Source: Streptomyces coeruleorubidus (GTDB taxonomy: Bacteria; Actinomycetota; Actinomycetes; Streptomycetales; Streptomycetaceae). From it: DNA of 64,000 nucleotides. Shown in pieces: positions 9,206-18,135 of this stretch; positions within the stretch are counted from its first letter, which is position 1, and each line of letters begins with the position of its first letter. Made by a program: the position numbers and the translations under genes. The stretch spans positions 620,001 to 684,000 of the forward strand of contig NZ_CP023694.1 of the NCBI RefSeq assembly GCF_008705135.1. Direction: 5' to 3'. A model generated the notes under the pieces. It made no database searches and was not told the DNA's origin. It was given only the letters and a program-made list of their open reading frames with translations.

Positions 9206-9254
9206 CCAACTCCACCGCGATCCGCACTATCACTACACAAGGAGTCACCCCCCC

Positions 9255-10181
9255 ATGAAGGCCATCACTTACCGCACCTACGGCGGCCCGGAGGTCCTGG
9301 AGCACGGCGATGTACCGAACCCGAAGCTCGGCGTGGACACCGTGCTGGTCCGTGTGAAGGCCGCGTCCGTCAACCCGGTCGACTGGAAGATCCAGGCGGG
9401 GTACCTGGACGCCGTCATGGACGCCGTCTTCCCCGTCATCCCCGGCTGGGACGTGGCGGGCGTCGTCCAGGAGACCGGCGCCGGGGTCACCGAGTTCGCT
9501 CCGGGCGACGAGGTGATCGGCTACGTCCGTGAGGACTTCGTCTCCCGCGGGACCTTCGCCGAGTACGTCGCCGCCCCGGTCCGTACGCTCGCCCGCAAGC
9601 CCGCCAACCTCTCCTTCGAGGAGGCCGCCGGCCTTCCGCTGGCCGGCCTCACCGCATACCAGGCGCTGACCCGCTCCCTGCGGGTGCGGGCCGGCGACAC
9701 CGTCCTGGTGCACGCCGCGGCGGGTGGCGTGGGCTCTCTGGCCGTACAGATCGCCAAGTCGTTCGGCGCCCGGGTCATCGGCACCGCCAGTGAGTACAAC
9801 CACGCCTACCTGCGAGGGCTGGGAGCGGAGCCGGTCGCCTACGGCGAGGGCCTCGCCGACCGTGTGCACGCCCTCGCGCCGCAGGGCGTGGATGCCGTCC
9901 TCGACCTCGCCGGCGGGGACGCCCTGAAGGTCTCGCCAGGGCTGCTCGCCGGGGGCGGCCGCCTGGCCTCGGCCGTGGACGGCGCCGTGCTCGACCTCGG
10001 TGGCGGGTACGTCTTCGTGCGACCCGACGCCCGGGACCTGGAGGCTCTCACCGAACTCGCCGAGCGCGGGGAGCTGCGGGTGGACGTGGCCGCCGCGTTC
10101 CCCCTGGAGCAGGCCGCCGACGCCCAGCGCCTCAGCCGCGAGGGTCACACCCGCGGCAAGATCATCATCACCGTCGCCTGA
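9255..10181 (+). CDS. NADP-dependent zinc-independent quinone oxidoreductase (MDR family)
   Basis: The 308-aa enzyme belongs to the medium-chain reductase family of quinone oxidoreductases. It has a GroES-like N-terminal domain (VKAASVNPVDWKIQAG, PGWDVAGVV near residue 75) and a Rossmann domain with the nucleotide-binding loop AAAGGVGSLAVQIAK (about 155-169). The Cys/His ligands of catalytic zinc are absent. It probably reduces quinones or conjugated carbonyls with NADPH in the cytosol. A strong AAGGAG (9238-9243) precedes the ATG at 9255. It is the second gene of the MarR-controlled operon. Confidence 0.9.
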   Translation: MKAITYRTYGGPEVLEHGDVPNPKLGVDTVLVRVKAASVNPVDWKIQAGYLDAVMDAVFPVIPGWDVAGVVQETGAGVTEFAPGDEVIGYVREDFVSRGTFAEYVAAPVRTLARKPANLSFEEAAGLPLAGLTAYQALTRSLRVRAGDTVLVHAAAGGVGSLAVQIAKSFGARVIGTASEYNHAYLRGLGAEPVAYGEGLADRVHALAPQGVDAVLDLAGGDALKVSPGLLAGGGRLASAVDGAVLDLGGGYVFVRPDARDLEALTELAERGELRVDVAAAFPLEQAADAQRLSREGHTRGKIIITVA

Positions 10182-10270
10182 ACCACCGCTCGCCGCCGCA
10201 CCACCACCGGCACCCCACGGACAACGCCCCCACCACCGCGCTACCCGCGCGCACTGTGAAGGAGACAGTC

Positions 10271-10975
10271 ATGACCGCAGTTCTGTTCGTCGTCACCGGC
10301 ACCGACCACTGGACGCTCGCCGACGGCACCCCGCATCCCACCGGCTACTGGGCCGAGGAACTCGCCACACCTCACCGGCTGTTCCGCGAGGCCGGGTTCG
10401 ACGTCACCGTCGCCACACCGGGCGGCGTTGTTCCGACCGTCGACGCCGTCAGCCTCGCCGCCGAGTCCACCGGCGGCAAGGAGCAGGCCGATGCCATCGC
10501 CGCGTACCTGGCTGCCATCCGCGCCGACCTGGAGAACCCGGTCAAGCTCGAGGAGGTCGACCTCGACGCGTACGCCGCCGTCCTCTACCCCGGTGGCCAC
10601 GGCCCCATGGAGGACCTCGCCGTCAACGCCGACTCCGGTCGCCTGCTCACCGCGGCACTGGACTCCGGCAAGCCGCTCGCGGTGCTGTGCCACGCCCCGG
10701 CGGCCCTGCTCGCCGCCCGGCGCGAGGACGGCAGCTGGCCGTTCACCGGTTACCGCATGACCGGCTTCACCAACACCGAGGAGACCGCGGCCGGCTTCGC
10801 CGACAAGGCCAAGTGGCTGCTCCAGGACCGCCTGGTGGAACTGGGTGCCGACTTCGAGGCCGGGGCCCCGTTCAGCGAGCACGTCGTGGCGGACCGCAAT
10901 CTGCACACCGGTCAGAACCCCGCCTCCTCTGAGCAGCTCGCCCGGAACGTCATCGACACCTTGAACCGCGGCTGA
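10271..10975 (+). CDS. DJ-1/PfpI (class I glutamine amidotransferase-like) protein, Hsp31-type
   Basis: The 234-aa product has the DJ-1/PfpI fold with the nucleophile elbow AVLCHAPAALL (Cys at about residue 141) and the upstream YPGGHGPMEDLAVN loop. Length and the TGYWAEELATPHRLFREAGF segment match Hsp31/glyoxalase III-like members, which have glyoxalase, deglycase or chaperone activity on methylglyoxal-type electrophiles. ATG 10271 is chosen because GAAGGAG lies 7 bases upstream; an earlier in-frame GTG overlaps that site. It fits the detoxification theme of the operon. Precise activity is inferred. Confidence 0.88.
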   Translation: MTAVLFVVTGTDHWTLADGTPHPTGYWAEELATPHRLFREAGFDVTVATPGGVVPTVDAVSLAAESTGGKEQADAIAAYLAAIRADLENPVKLEEVDLDAYAAVLYPGGHGPMEDLAVNADSGRLLTAALDSGKPLAVLCHAPAALLAARREDGSWPFTGYRMTGFTNTEETAAGFADKAKWLLQDRLVELGADFEAGAPFSEHVVADRNLHTGQNPASSEQLARNVIDTLNRG

Positions 10976-11058
10976 TCCCTTTGCCCGACGCCGACGCCCC
11001 GGCTGTCCCGCGGCGCGGCGACAACGCCCCGTCCCCGTACCGCTCCTGTGAGGGAACC

Positions 11059-12375
11059 ATGAGCAACCCCGCGCCCGCGCAGCCCGCCGAGCTCGTCGCC
11101 CGGCTGCGCGCCACCTTCCGCGCCGGCAAGACCAAGCCCGTGGCCTGGCGCACCGAGCAGCTGCACCGGATGCGCACCCTGCTCACCGAGCAGGGGGAGA
11201 CATTCGCCGAGGCGCTCCACGCCGACTTGGGAAAGAGCTCCACCGAGGCCTACCGCACGGAGATCGACTTCGTCATACGCGAGATCGACCACACTCTGGA
11301 GCATCTCGACGGGTGGCTGCGCCCCGAACCGGCCCCCGTCCCCGCGTTCATCGGCGAGGCGAGGGCCTGGACGCAGTACGACCCCCTGGGCGTCGTACTG
11401 GTCATCGCCCCCTGGAACTACCCGGCTCAGCTGCTGCTGGCCCCGGTGGCCGGTGCCCTGGCCGCGGGCAACGCGGTGGTCGCCAAGCCCAGCGAACTGG
11501 CCCCGGCCACCTCCGCCGCGCTCGCCCGTCTCGTGCCGCAGTACCTCGACACCGATGCGGTCGCCGTGGTCGAAGGCGGGGTTGCGGAGACCACCGCCCT
11601 GCTCGAGCAGCGCTTCGACCACATCCTCTACACCGGCAACGGCACGGTCGGCCGCATCGTGATGGCCGCGGCCGTCCGGCACCTCACGCCCGTCACCCTC
11701 GAACTGGGCGGCAAGTCCCCGGCGTTCGTGGACCGGGGCACCGACCTGGGCACCGTCGCCGCCCGCCTCGCGGCCGGGAAGTTCCTGAACGCCGGGCAGA
11801 CCTGCGTCGCCCCCGACTACGTCCTCACCGACCCCGAGACCGCACGTGCTCTGGAAGCCGCCCTGGCCAGTGCCATCGAGGGCCTGTACGGGTCCGACCC
11901 CGCCGCCTCCCCGGAGTACGGCCGTATCGTCAACGAACGCCACTTCGACCGGCTGACCGCTCTCCTCGGCTCCGGCCGTCAGGTCACCGGCGGCGCGCAC
12001 GACCGCGAGACGAAGTACATCGCGCCGACCGTCCTGGCCGAGGTGTCAGCGGACGCGCCGGTCATGCAGGAGGAGATCTTCGGCCCGATCCTCCCGATCG
12101 TCGAGGTGGCCGGGCTCGACGAGGCCATCGACTTCATCAACGACCGCGACAAGCCGCTGGCCCTGTACGCGTTCACCGACTCCGACGCCACCCGGGAGCG
12201 GCTCGCCGCCGAAACCTCCTCCGGCGGCCTCGGGTTCGGCCTGCCGCTGGCCCATCTCACCATCTCCGACCTGCCGTTCGGCGGCGTCGGCGAAAGCGGC
12301 ATGGGCAGCTACCACGGCCGCTACTCCATCGAGACCTTCAGCCACCGCAAAGCCGTCCTCGCCAAGCCCCTGTGA
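11059..12375 (+). CDS. Aldehyde dehydrogenase family protein
   Basis: This 438-aa NAD(P)-dependent aldehyde dehydrogenase resembles the shorter ALDH3-type class without the usual N-terminal extension. Visible motifs are IAPWNYP (about 118-124), KPSELAP (144-150), catalytic Glu in TLELGGKSPAFV (near 213-224), the nucleophile Cys in NAGQTCVAPDYV (about 247-258), and the late EEIFGPILPIV. It oxidises aldehydes to acids in the cytosol. It is the last gene of the MarR-linked operon and is convergent with the TesB gene, 11 bases away. Confidence 0.92.
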   Translation: MSNPAPAQPAELVARLRATFRAGKTKPVAWRTEQLHRMRTLLTEQGETFAEALHADLGKSSTEAYRTEIDFVIREIDHTLEHLDGWLRPEPAPVPAFIGEARAWTQYDPLGVVLVIAPWNYPAQLLLAPVAGALAAGNAVVAKPSELAPATSAALARLVPQYLDTDAVAVVEGGVAETTALLEQRFDHILYTGNGTVGRIVMAAAVRHLTPVTLELGGKSPAFVDRGTDLGTVAARLAAGKFLNAGQTCVAPDYVLTDPETARALEAALASAIEGLYGSDPAASPEYGRIVNERHFDRLTALLGSGRQVTGGAHDRETKYIAPTVLAEVSADAPVMQEEIFGPILPIVEVAGLDEAIDFINDRDKPLALYAFTDSDATRERLAAETSSGGLGFGLPLAHLTISDLPFGGVGESGMGSYHGRYSIETFSHRKAVLAKPL

Positions 12376-12386
12376 CGAACGGGTGG

Positions 12387-13268
12387 TCAACGCAGGTCGG
12401 GGACAGCTGGAGCGGGCGGCGACAGGGACACTTCCCCGTCGCCGTCCTCCGTCGGCCGGGGCCGGTCGAAGCGCATGAGCCCCTCCTGCGCGACCGCGGC
12501 GACCAGGCGCCCGCCCGTGTCGAACAGCCTTCCGCGGGTGAGCGCCCGGCCGTGCTCGGCCGAAGGGGAGACCTGGTCGTACAGCAGCCACTCGTCCGCG
12601 CGGAAGGGACGCAGGAACCACAGCGAATGGTCCAACGACGCGCCCTGTACCGCGGTTGGGGGATGTGGCAGTCGCGCGGAGCCCAGCAGCGCCATGTCGC
12701 TGAGATAGGTCAGTGCGCAGGCGTGGACGGCACCATCGTCCGGCAGCGGATGTCCGTACCTGATCCACACCCGCTGGCGGGCCGGCGCCCCCGGGACGTG
12801 GCCGATCTCGCCGGGCACCCAGCGCATCTCCCAGTGGCGCCATTCCGCGGGCCGCGGCATGCCCCAGCCGTTGATGCGGTCGGACTCCGGAATGTCGTCA
12901 GGTGCCGGCACCACCGGCATGTCCACCTGGTGAGAGAATCCTTCGTCCCCGCGATGGAACGACGCCGTCACCGTGAAGATCGCCTCCCCGGCCTGGACTG
13001 CGGTCACCCGGCGGGTGCAGAAGCTGCCGCCGTCGCGGAGCCGCTCGACCAGATGGTCGGTCGGCTCGTGCGGACGGCCCGGCCGCAGGAAGTACCCGTG
13101 CAGCGAGTGAGCCACGTACGACCGGTCGAGGGTGCGCGCCGCGGACATCAGCGACTGGGCGGCGATCTGGCCACCGAACGTCCGCGCCCACTCGCTGGGG
13201 ATCGGGCCGGACCGGAACAGGTCCGGCCCGATCTCGTCGAGGGCCAGGACCTCTGGCAGGCCGGCCAT
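12387..13268 (-). CDS. tesB: Acyl-CoA thioesterase II (TesB family)
   Basis: The 293-aa protein is a double-hotdog TesB thioesterase: first hotdog with RTFGGQIAAQSLMSAARTL (about 29-47) and VAHSLHGYFLRPG (53-65), second with LTYLSDMALLGSARL and the late SLDHSLWFLRPFRADEWLLYDQ. It hydrolyses acyl-CoA to free acid and CoA, probably relieving CoA sequestration or controlling chain release. ATG 13268 follows GAGAGGAG. It is the last gene of the TetR-linked catabolic operon, 76 bases after the APH-like gene, and convergent with the aldehyde dehydrogenase gene. Confidence 0.92.
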   Translation of the reverse strand: MAGLPEVLALDEIGPDLFRSGPIPSEWARTFGGQIAAQSLMSAARTLDRSYVAHSLHGYFLRPGRPHEPTDHLVERLRDGGSFCTRRVTAVQAGEAIFTVTASFHRGDEGFSHQVDMPVVPAPDDIPESDRINGWGMPRPAEWRHWEMRWVPGEIGHVPGAPARQRVWIRYGHPLPDDGAVHACALTYLSDMALLGSARLPHPPTAVQGASLDHSLWFLRPFRADEWLLYDQVSPSAEHGRALTRGRLFDTGGRLVAAVAQEGLMRFDRPRPTEDGDGEVSLSPPAPAVPDLR

Positions 13269-13344
13269 GCTTCGGCTCCTCTCACTCTTCACTGCTGCTT
13301 TCCTCTGAGCGTGGGTGTCGAAGTCCCGTGGGCAGGCGATCGGT

Positions 13345-14379
13345 TCAGACACCTGCCGTGTCCGCGACTTCGTGGGCCTGCGCCACCAGTGCGTCGATGC
13401 GCTCCGCGGTCGGGGTCCCGGACGCGGCCTTGTTCCGCGGTTCGTCCATCGCGCGGCGCATGACGCCCTCCGCGATGATCGCGACCTTCCACAGTCCCAT
13501 CGCGTGCCAGTAGCCCAGCGCCGTCAGGTCGCGTCCCGACGCCGCCGAGTAGGCCGCCACGAGTTCCTCACGGGTCGGGAAGCCGTCGAGAGCGGTCGCG
13601 GCGAAGTCGCCCGAGGTGTTCTCGCCCTTCGCCGGCCAGTAGGCCAGCAGGCTGCCCAGGTCCGCGAGCGGATCCCCCAGCGTCGACAGTTCCCAGTCGA
13701 GCACCGCGGTCACCTCCCCGGTGTCGTAGGAGGTGATGACGTTGCGCAGATGGAAGTCGCCGTGCACGAGCGTCAGTTCGCGCTGGTCGGGGACGGCCGC
13801 GACGAGGCGCCGGGTGAGGTCCTCCAGGGCGGGCAGCTCGCGGGTCCTGGACCTCTCCCACTGGGCCGACCACCGCTTGAGCTGACGCTGCGCATACGGC
13901 TTGTGGCTGGCGAGACCGGTCAGCCCGGTCGCCTGGAGATCCACCGCGTGGATCTTCGCCAGAGCCCGCGGCAACGACACCCCGATCGCCCGGCGACGCT
14001 CGGGCGTCAACGACCGCGCGATCGACATCGTGTCGACGACCTGGCCGTCCACGAACTCCATGAGCAGCAGCGGGACGTCGGTCACGGCGGGATCGCCGGT
14101 CAGCCCGAGCACCCGTGGAGTCGGGACGGCGGTGCTGTCCAGGGCGGTCAGAATCCGCGCCTCGCGGGCCACGTCGTGCGCCGACGCCAGCAGGTGACCC
14201 AGCGGTGGGCGCCGCAGCACCCATCTGCGAACGTCCTGATCCTTTACGAGATACGTCAGATTCGACTGGCCCAGCCCGATCCGCTCGAAGGCCAAGGGCC
14301 CGGCGAAGTCGACGCCGAGGGTGGCGAACCAGCGGCCCACCGCCCCGGCGTCGATTCCGACGATGTCCGCGCTAGACAC
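13345..14379 (-). CDS. APH-type phosphotransferase (ACAD10/11 kinase-domain-like)
   Basis: The 344-aa protein has the aminoglycoside-phosphotransferase kinase fold. It shows GLGQSNLTYLV (nucleotide loop, about 35-45), VLRRPP lysine-strand region, the catalytic loop LVHGDFHLRNV (HGDxxxxN), and VLDWELSTLGDPLADLG as the metal-binding segment. The family is the kinase domain of ACAD10/ACAD11 and the separate LvaA-type enzymes, which phosphorylate the 4-hydroxyl of 4-hydroxyacyl-CoA. The GTG start at 14379 overlaps the stop of the preceding SDR gene by 8 bases, so the two are coupled. It is adjacent to the dehydrogenase partner. The substrate is inferred from family and context. Confidence 0.85.
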   Translation of the reverse strand: MSSADIVGIDAGAVGRWFATLGVDFAGPLAFERIGLGQSNLTYLVKDQDVRRWVLRRPPLGHLLASAHDVAREARILTALDSTAVPTPRVLGLTGDPAVTDVPLLLMEFVDGQVVDTMSIARSLTPERRRAIGVSLPRALAKIHAVDLQATGLTGLASHKPYAQRQLKRWSAQWERSRTRELPALEDLTRRLVAAVPDQRELTLVHGDFHLRNVITSYDTGEVTAVLDWELSTLGDPLADLGSLLAYWPAKGENTSGDFAATALDGFPTREELVAAYSAASGRDLTALGYWHAMGLWKVAIIAEGVMRRAMDEPRNKAASGTPTAERIDALVAQAHEVADTAGV

Positions 14380-15154
14380 CGATACCGGCTCCTTGCCTGA
14401 ACGGGAGCGCGTCGCCGAGCAGTTGACCGCCGTCGATCACCATGGTCTCGCCGGTGATCCAGCTCGCGGCGTCGGAGACGAGGAAGGCGACCGCGGAGGC
14501 GATGTCGGCGGGCTCCCCGATGCGGCCCAGCGCCACCGAGGCGGACACCTCCTCCTCGTGCTCCTTCCACAGAGCCTCGGCCAGCTTCGTGCGCACCACG
14601 CCCGGTGCCACGGCGTTGACGCGGACTTTCGGCGAGAGTTCCAGGGCCAGTTGCTTGGTGAGATGGATCAGCGCGGCCTTGGACGCGTTGTACAGCCCGA
14701 TGTTCGCCTCGGAGGCCATGCCGCCCACCGACGCGGTGTTGACGACCGCCCCGCCGTGCTCCCCCATCCAGGCTCGCGTGGCCAGACCAGTCCACAGGAC
14801 GGGCGCCCACAGGTTCACGTCGAAGGTCTTCGCGAACCGGCCGTGGTCCTGGTCGATGACCGGTCCGAACGCCGGGTTGGTCCCCGCGTTGTTGACGAGG
14901 ATGTCCAGGCTGCCGAAGCGCTCGAGCGTCAGATCCACACAGCGCCGGGCCGCCTCCTCGTCGACCGCGTGCGCACCGACGCCGACCGCTGTGCCCTTGA
15001 CCTGGGCCGCGGCGGCGTCCGCCGCCTCCTGGGACCGGGAGGTGAGGACGACGTTCCCGCCGGCCTCCGCGATGGCCTGGGCGATCGCCAGCCCGATACC
15101 GCGCGAGGCCCCGGTGACGACGGCGGTGCGACCGGTGAGATCGAGTCCTGCCAT
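14372..15154 (-). CDS. SDR family oxidoreductase
   Basis: This 260-aa classical short-chain dehydrogenase has TGASRGIG (residues 14-21), NNAG (88-91), and the catalytic Ser142, Tyr155 and Lys159 (YNASK). The C-terminus carries the usual PADIASAVAFLVSD and ITGETMVIDGGQ. It probably interconverts a hydroxyacyl- and ketoacyl-CoA or a related alcohol and ketone. It lies one base after the acyl-CoA dehydrogenase gene and overlaps the kinase gene, in one operon with enoyl-CoA hydratase. Which nucleotide it uses is not clear from sequence. Confidence 0.9.
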   Translation of the reverse strand: MAGLDLTGRTAVVTGASRGIGLAIAQAIAEAGGNVVLTSRSQEAADAAAAQVKGTAVGVGAHAVDEEAARRCVDLTLERFGSLDILVNNAGTNPAFGPVIDQDHGRFAKTFDVNLWAPVLWTGLATRAWMGEHGGAVVNTASVGGMASEANIGLYNASKAALIHLTKQLALELSPKVRVNAVAPGVVRTKLAEALWKEHEEEVSASVALGRIGEPADIASAVAFLVSDAASWITGETMVIDGGQLLGDALPFRQGAGIGV

Positions 15155-15155
15155 C

Positions 15156-16379
15156 TCAGCTCACCGCCGCCGCATCGCGGTACTGCCGCAGTTCATGCCT
15201 GGCGATGGCCCGCTTGTGCACCTCGTCGGGACCGTCCGCCAACCGCAACGTCCGCAGATGCGCGTACATCATGGCCAGCGGGAAGTCGTCGGTCACTCCC
15301 GCTCCCCCGTGCACCTGGATCGCACGGTCGACGATCTTCAACGCGATGTCGGGGGCGGCCACCTTGATGGCCGCGATCTCGGTGCGCGCTTCCTTGTTCC
15401 CGACCGTGTCCATCAGATACGCGGCCTTGAGCGTGAGCAGGCGGATCATCTCGATGTCGATCCGCGCTTCCGCGATCCAGTCCTGGATGTTGGACCGTTC
15501 GGCGACCGGGCTGCCGAAGGTCACCCGCGACTGTGCGCGCCGGCACATCAGTTCCAGTGCCCGCTCGGCCGCGCCGATGGCCCGCATGCAGTGGTGGATA
15601 CGACCGGGCCCGAGCCGGGCCTGGCTGATCGCGAAACCCTCACCCTCGCCCTTGAGCACGTCCTTGGCCGGCACCCGGACATTCTCGAAGACGATCTCCG
15701 CATGGCCCTCGCGATCCGCGTACCCGAACACCGGGAGGTTGCGGACCACGGTGACCCCGGGGGCGTCTACGGGTACGACCATCATCGACTGCTGGCGATG
15801 AGGGGCCGCTGTAGGGTCGGTCTTGCCCATCACGATGAGCACCTTGCAGTTCTTGTGCATCGCGTTCGAGGCGAACCACTTGCGGCCGTTGAGCACGTAC
15901 TCGTCGCCGTCGCGCTCCATCCGCAGCTCGATGTTGGTGGCGTCGGAGCTGGCGACACGCGGCTCGGTCATCGCGAAGGCCGAGGCCATCGTCCCGTCGA
16001 GCAGGGGCTTGAGGTACTTCTCCTTGTGCTCGTCGGTGCCGAAGAGGGTGAGCACCTCCATGTTGCCGGTGTCGGGCGCGTTGCAGTTGCACGCCTCGGA
16101 GGCGATGTGGCTGCGGCCCATGATCTCCGCCAGCGGCGCGTACTCGAGGTTCGTCAGACCGGGGCCCCACTCGGGGTGCGGGTGGAAGAGGTTCCACAGT
16201 CCACGCCTGCGCGCCTCCGCCTTGAGCTCCTCGAGGATCGGCGGGTGGAAGTGCGGGTCGCCGGACGCGCGCATCTGCTCGTCGTACACCGCCTCGGCGG
16301 GGTAGATGTGCTCATCCATGAACTCGAGCAGATCCGCCCGGTACTTCTTGGCACGGTCCGACATCTCAAACAGGGACAT
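15156..16379 (-). CDS. Acyl-CoA dehydrogenase, ACAD10/11-like
   Basis: The 407-aa flavoenzyme closely follows the ACAD10/ACAD11 dehydrogenase pattern: [16 protein letters not shown] (about 93-108), [15 protein letters not shown] (135-149), and the late [20 protein letters not shown] and [13 protein letters not shown]. In mammals and in bacterial levulinate pathways these proteins act with an APH-type kinase on 4-hydroxyacyl-CoA: the 4-phospho group is removed and an enoyl-CoA results. Here both functions are separate polypeptides in one operon. It overlaps the upstream enoyl-CoA hydratase gene by 14 bases. FAD binding is expected from the family. Confidence 0.92.
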   Translation of the reverse strand: MSLFEMSDRAKKYRADLLEFMDEHIYPAEAVYDEQMRASGDPHFHPPILEELKAEARRRGLWNLFHPHPEWGPGLTNLEYAPLAEIMGRSHIASEACNCNAPDTGNMEVLTLFGTDEHKEKYLKPLLDGTMASAFAMTEPRVASSDATNIELRMERDGDEYVLNGRKWFASNAMHKNCKVLIVMGKTDPTAAPHRQQSMMVVPVDAPGVTVVRNLPVFGYADREGHAEIVFENVRVPAKDVLKGEGEGFAISQARLGPGRIHHCMRAIGAAERALELMCRRAQSRVTFGSPVAERSNIQDWIAEARIDIEMIRLLTLKAAYLMDTVGNKEARTEIAAIKVAAPDIALKIVDRAIQVHGGAGVTDDFPLAMMYAHLRTLRLADGPDEVHKRAIARHELRQYRDAAAVS

Positions 16380-17178
16380 CCGAACTCCTGACGGGTAGGG
16401 AGGGAAAGTCGGGCGGGCGCTTGTCCAGGTGACTGGCCACGCCTTCGACGACGTCGGACCCGCGGAAGGCCTGGAGCATGAGGCCTTCCGCCCGGGTCAC
16501 GGAATCGGCGTAGGTGCCGTCCGCGTCGCTGCTCAGTTGGCTCTTGATGGTGGCCATGGATGCCGGGGAGCAGCGCTGTGCCAGATCGGTGGCGTACGCG
16601 ACAGCGGCATCCCCCACGCTGCCGGTGGGGACCAGGTGGTCGAGGAGTCCGATGCGCAAGGCCTCCTCGGCATCCACCATGCGACTCGACAGCAACAGGT
16701 CCGCCGCCCGGCTGTGCCCCACCAGCCGGGGCAACAGCCAGGAGATCCCGTACTCGGCGATCAGCCCGCGTTGCGCGAATGCCGTGGTGAACCGGGCCGA
16801 GGGCGAGCCGAAGCGAAGGTCGCAGTAGAGCGCCTCCACCATGCCGAGGCCGGCGGCCACTCCGTTGATCGCTCCGATCAGCGGCTTGCGCAGGGTCAGC
16901 GGAAGGTCCCGGGGACGGCGCCGGGCCCGGTCCGCCTCGGAGACCTCACCGACCGCCTGCAGCCGTTGCAGGTCGGCTCCGGCGCAGAATCCGCGTCCCG
17001 CGCCGGTGACCACGACGGCACGTACGTCCGGATCGTCCTCGGCGGCGTCGAGCAGCGCGAAATAGCGGTCCTCGAGTTCGTCGGTCCAGGCGTTCAGCTT
17101 GGTGGGCCGGTTGAACGTGACCAGCAGCACCGGCCCTCGGCGTTCGGCGAGGACGAGCTCGCCCGGCGCGCCGGTCAT
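16366..17178 (-). CDS. Enoyl-CoA hydratase/isomerase family protein
   Basis: This 270-aa crotonase-fold protein shows [14 protein letters not shown] (about 20-33), the oxyanion-hole segment [12 protein letters not shown] (60-71), [10 protein letters not shown] (104-113) and the late [20 protein letters not shown]. The first catalytic Glu of hydratases appears replaced near [15 protein letters not shown], so pure hydratase activity is likely but not certain. It would add water to an enoyl-CoA formed by the neighbouring dehydrogenase. It overlaps the upstream SDR gene by 4 bases and the downstream dehydrogenase gene by 14. Confidence 0.88.
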   Translation of the reverse strand: MTGAPGELVLAERRGPVLLVTFNRPTKLNAWTDELEDRYFALLDAAEDDPDVRAVVVTGAGRGFCAGADLQRLQAVGEVSEADRARRRPRDLPLTLRKPLIGAINGVAAGLGMVEALYCDLRFGSPSARFTTAFAQRGLIAEYGISWLLPRLVGHSRAADLLLSSRMVDAEEALRIGLLDHLVPTGSVGDAAVAYATDLAQRCSPASMATIKSQLSSDADGTYADSVTRAEGLMLQAFRGSDVVEGVASHLDKRPPDFPSLPVRSSDVPV

Positions 17179-17993
17179 GCCTGCGCCAGCAGGGAGCTCT
17201 GGTAGCGGCGCATCCCGCGCACCCAGCGGTCGTAGTCCGAGCCCTTCTGCCGGTACATCTCGAGAACGTCTTCGTGCGGCAGGACGAGGAAGCGCTCGTC
17301 CTCGATGGCGGCCAGGACGGCGTCGGCGACTTCGGCCGGCTCCAGGACGTCACCAGCGGAGGTGACGGCCCGCGTCGCGGCTCTTCCCAGCGCGTCCCCG
17401 GAGTCCTCCCCGGCGGTCAGCATCCTGGTGTTCACGCCCATCGGGCACAGACAGCTGACCCGAACCCCGCGGTCGCCGTAGGTGACACTCAGCCACTCGG
17501 CGAAGGCGACGGCCGCGTGCTTGGTGACGGCGTACGTGGCGGAGCCGACCTGGGTGAGCAGTCCGGCCGCCGAAGCCGTGCTGACGAAGTAGCCCTCACC
17601 ACGCTCGAGCCACCGGGGTACCAGCAGCCTTGCCGCACGGATGTGGGCTCGCAGGTTGACGTCGATCGAGCGATCCCAGTCCTGCTCGCTCACGTCGAGG
17701 CCGAGCGCGCCGCCGATGCCCGCGTTCGCGAAGTAGAAGTCGACCGGACCGAAGGTGCTCTCCGCCAGGTCGATCAACTGCTGGATCTGCTCGGTGTCCG
17801 ACACGTCCGCGCCGGCGCTGACGGTGCTGCCCCGACGGTCGGCGTTGACTGTCTCCGACACCGCCCGCGCGGCCTCCGCGTCGAGGTCGGCTACGACGAC
17901 CTGGGCACCCTCGCCGGCGAGCCGTGCGACCAGCGCGCTGCCGATGCCGCCGCCCCCACCGGTGACGATGGCGACTCTTTCTGCAAGGTTCAC
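17175..17993 (-). CDS. SDR family oxidoreductase, first gene of catabolic operon
   Basis: The 272-aa SDR has the cofactor loop TGGGGGIG (11-18), NAGIGG near residue 90, catalytic Ser in STASAAG and Tyr/Lys in YAVTK (about 153-157), and SCLCPMGVNTRM. An Asp after the second strand (VVADLD) favours NAD(H). It opens a six-gene operon (SDR, hydratase, dehydrogenase, SDR, kinase, thioesterase). Its promoter at 18035-18063 has a near-perfect -35/-10 pair completely covered by a 22-bp dyad, so it should be tightly repressed by the TetR protein encoded beside it. Confidence 0.9.
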   Translation of the reverse strand: MNLAERVAIVTGGGGGIGSALVARLAGEGAQVVVADLDAEAARAVSETVNADRRGSTVSAGADVSDTEQIQQLIDLAESTFGPVDFYFANAGIGGALGLDVSEQDWDRSIDVNLRAHIRAARLLVPRWLERGEGYFVSTASAAGLLTQVGSATYAVTKHAAVAFAEWLSVTYGDRGVRVSCLCPMGVNTRMLTAGEDSGDALGRAATRAVTSAGDVLEPAEVADAVLAAIEDERFLVLPHEDVLEMYRQKGSDYDRWVRGMRRYQSSLLAQA

Positions 17994-18034
17994 GGCAACC
18001 CTCTCCGTTGACGGGGCGTGCGATGCGTCCGACC

Positions 18035-18063
18035 TGTATAATTGAATCCGACGTCAAGTTCAA
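18035..18063 (-). promoter_or_regulatory. Minus-strand promoter with embedded 22-bp TetR-type operator (copy 1)
   Basis: On the minus strand the -35 is TTGAAC (18058-18063) and the -10 TATACA (18035-18040), separated by exactly 17 bases. The dyad at 18042-18063 has arms TTGAA/TTCAA around a GACGTC core. The same dyad occurs at 22644-22665 and in degraded form at 18843-18864. Placement across -35 to -10 means a bound repressor would exclude RNA polymerase. Transcription would begin near 18028, giving a leader of about 35 bases to the SDR gene. Confidence 0.8.
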
Positions 18064-18135
18064 TAGCTGTCCGCACGGAACCAATGAAGAAAGCCGCCCA
18101 ACCCCAGGGGTATGAGCGGCTGCGAGGCGGGCGGA

